Translations under genes and position numbers: made by a program
Source of the DNA: Neisseria sp.
GTDB taxonomy: Bacteria > Pseudomonadota > Gammaproteobacteria > Burkholderiales > Neisseriaceae
DNA: 39,901 nucleotides
Assembly (NCBI GenBank): GCA_030538415.1
Contig: JAUNTY010000025.1
Span: 1-39,901 of the forward strand
Direction of reading: 5' to 3'
The notes under the pieces: model-generated
What the model saw: the letters and a program-made list of their open reading frames with translations, nothing else
Told to the model about the DNA's origin: nothing
The model's database searches: none
In this document: in pieces, positions 39,765 to 39,901 of the stretch
Layout of the letters: every line of letters begins with the position of its first letter
Position numbering within the stretch: the stretch's first letter is position 1

Positions 39765-39901
39765 GAGACCTTTGCAAAAAAATAACCGTCGCACCCGCGC
39801 AGGCGGGTGCCCAGGGCTTCCTGACAGCGTAGCGGTGTCAGGAAGCCCTAGTCTGAAGCACAGCTTCAGTTTAAATCCGACAGTTCTGTAAATTAGCAAG
39901 A
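39765..39901. repeat. ~200-bp mosaic-type repeat, copy 5, interrupted and cut by the window end
   Basis: A reverse-orientation copy starts GAGACCTTTGCAAAA and carries GCACCCGCGCAGGCGGGTGC. The 41-bp palindrome (39811-39851) interrupts it between CCCAG and TCTGAAGC, which are adjacent in other copies. It runs off the end of the window. Confidence 0.65.
39811..39851. repeat. 41-bp palindromic element, copy 2
   Basis: Arms AGGGCTTCCTGACA and TGTCAGGAAGCCCT around GCGTAGCGG. It is inserted in mosaic repeat copy 5. Compared with copy 1 the stem shows a paired change (T-A to C-G). Confidence 0.75.

Overview
The window is a chromosomal segment of a Neisseria species. The main evidence is the neisserial DNA uptake sequence (DUS), present in dozens of copies and almost always as the AG dialect, AGGCCGTCTGAA; one exact AT-dialect copy lies at 25021-25032. 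Many copies form inverted pairs at gene ends. The window also carries many TATAGT-ended miniature elements of the Correia (CREE) type, an LpxL1/HtrB acyltransferase very close to what I recall of the meningococcal enzyme, and a PorB-like porin. The AG dialect points away from the meningococcus/gonococcus group towards other commensal or animal Neisseria. I cannot fix the species.

Layout. 1-7054: dnaK and grpE (each with a matching heat-shock promoter), aceK, then tonB-exbB-exbD. 7055-9434: repeats and a two-gene acyltransferase operon resembling olsB-olsA (ornithine lipid synthesis). 9735-12404: a porin, two copies of a ~200-bp repeat, and a yagU-like gene with a perfect FNR box but an in-frame TGA at codon 20. 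12479-16256: a uracil-DNA-glycosylase-family gene, a Fic-like gene remnant, a perfect palindrome, and an AT-rich, DUS-free restriction-modification operon (5-methylcytosine methyltransferase plus two nuclease-like proteins). 16293-25047: tex, azoR with a divergent LysR regulator, an acyl-CoA dehydrogenase, a DUF924 protein, a possible structured RNA and a helical-repeat-like protein. 25048-26646: isocitrate lyase aceA, which with aceK covers the glyoxylate bypass and its control.

27259-35682 is the most interesting part. A five-gene plus-strand operon, every junction overlapping by 1 or 4 nt, encodes an ABC-2 exporter (ATPase, permease), an acyl carrier protein, a ketosynthase and a chain-length-factor-like partner. 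A converging minus-strand operon encodes a DarA-like flavodoxin-fold protein, a DarB-like ketosynthase III, a 136-residue protein I do not recognise and a BtrH-type acyltransferase. Together they look like a compact dialkylresorcinol (flexirubin/arcuflavin-like) lipid pathway with its own exporter. The ketoreductase, dehydratase and aryl-starter genes of the known hybrid pigment clusters are not here. lpxL1 follows.

36793-39901: a VOC-family protein, gluconokinase and gluconate permease, then repeats.

Other themes: the DUS is reused as stop codon, ribosome-binding context, terminator stem and even heat-shock promoter spacer; CREE elements are nested in one another at three loci, and at one locus supply the C terminus of a protein; a 41-bp palindrome shows a compensatory base change between its two copies. 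No tRNA, rRNA, CRISPR array, prophage or transposase gene was seen.
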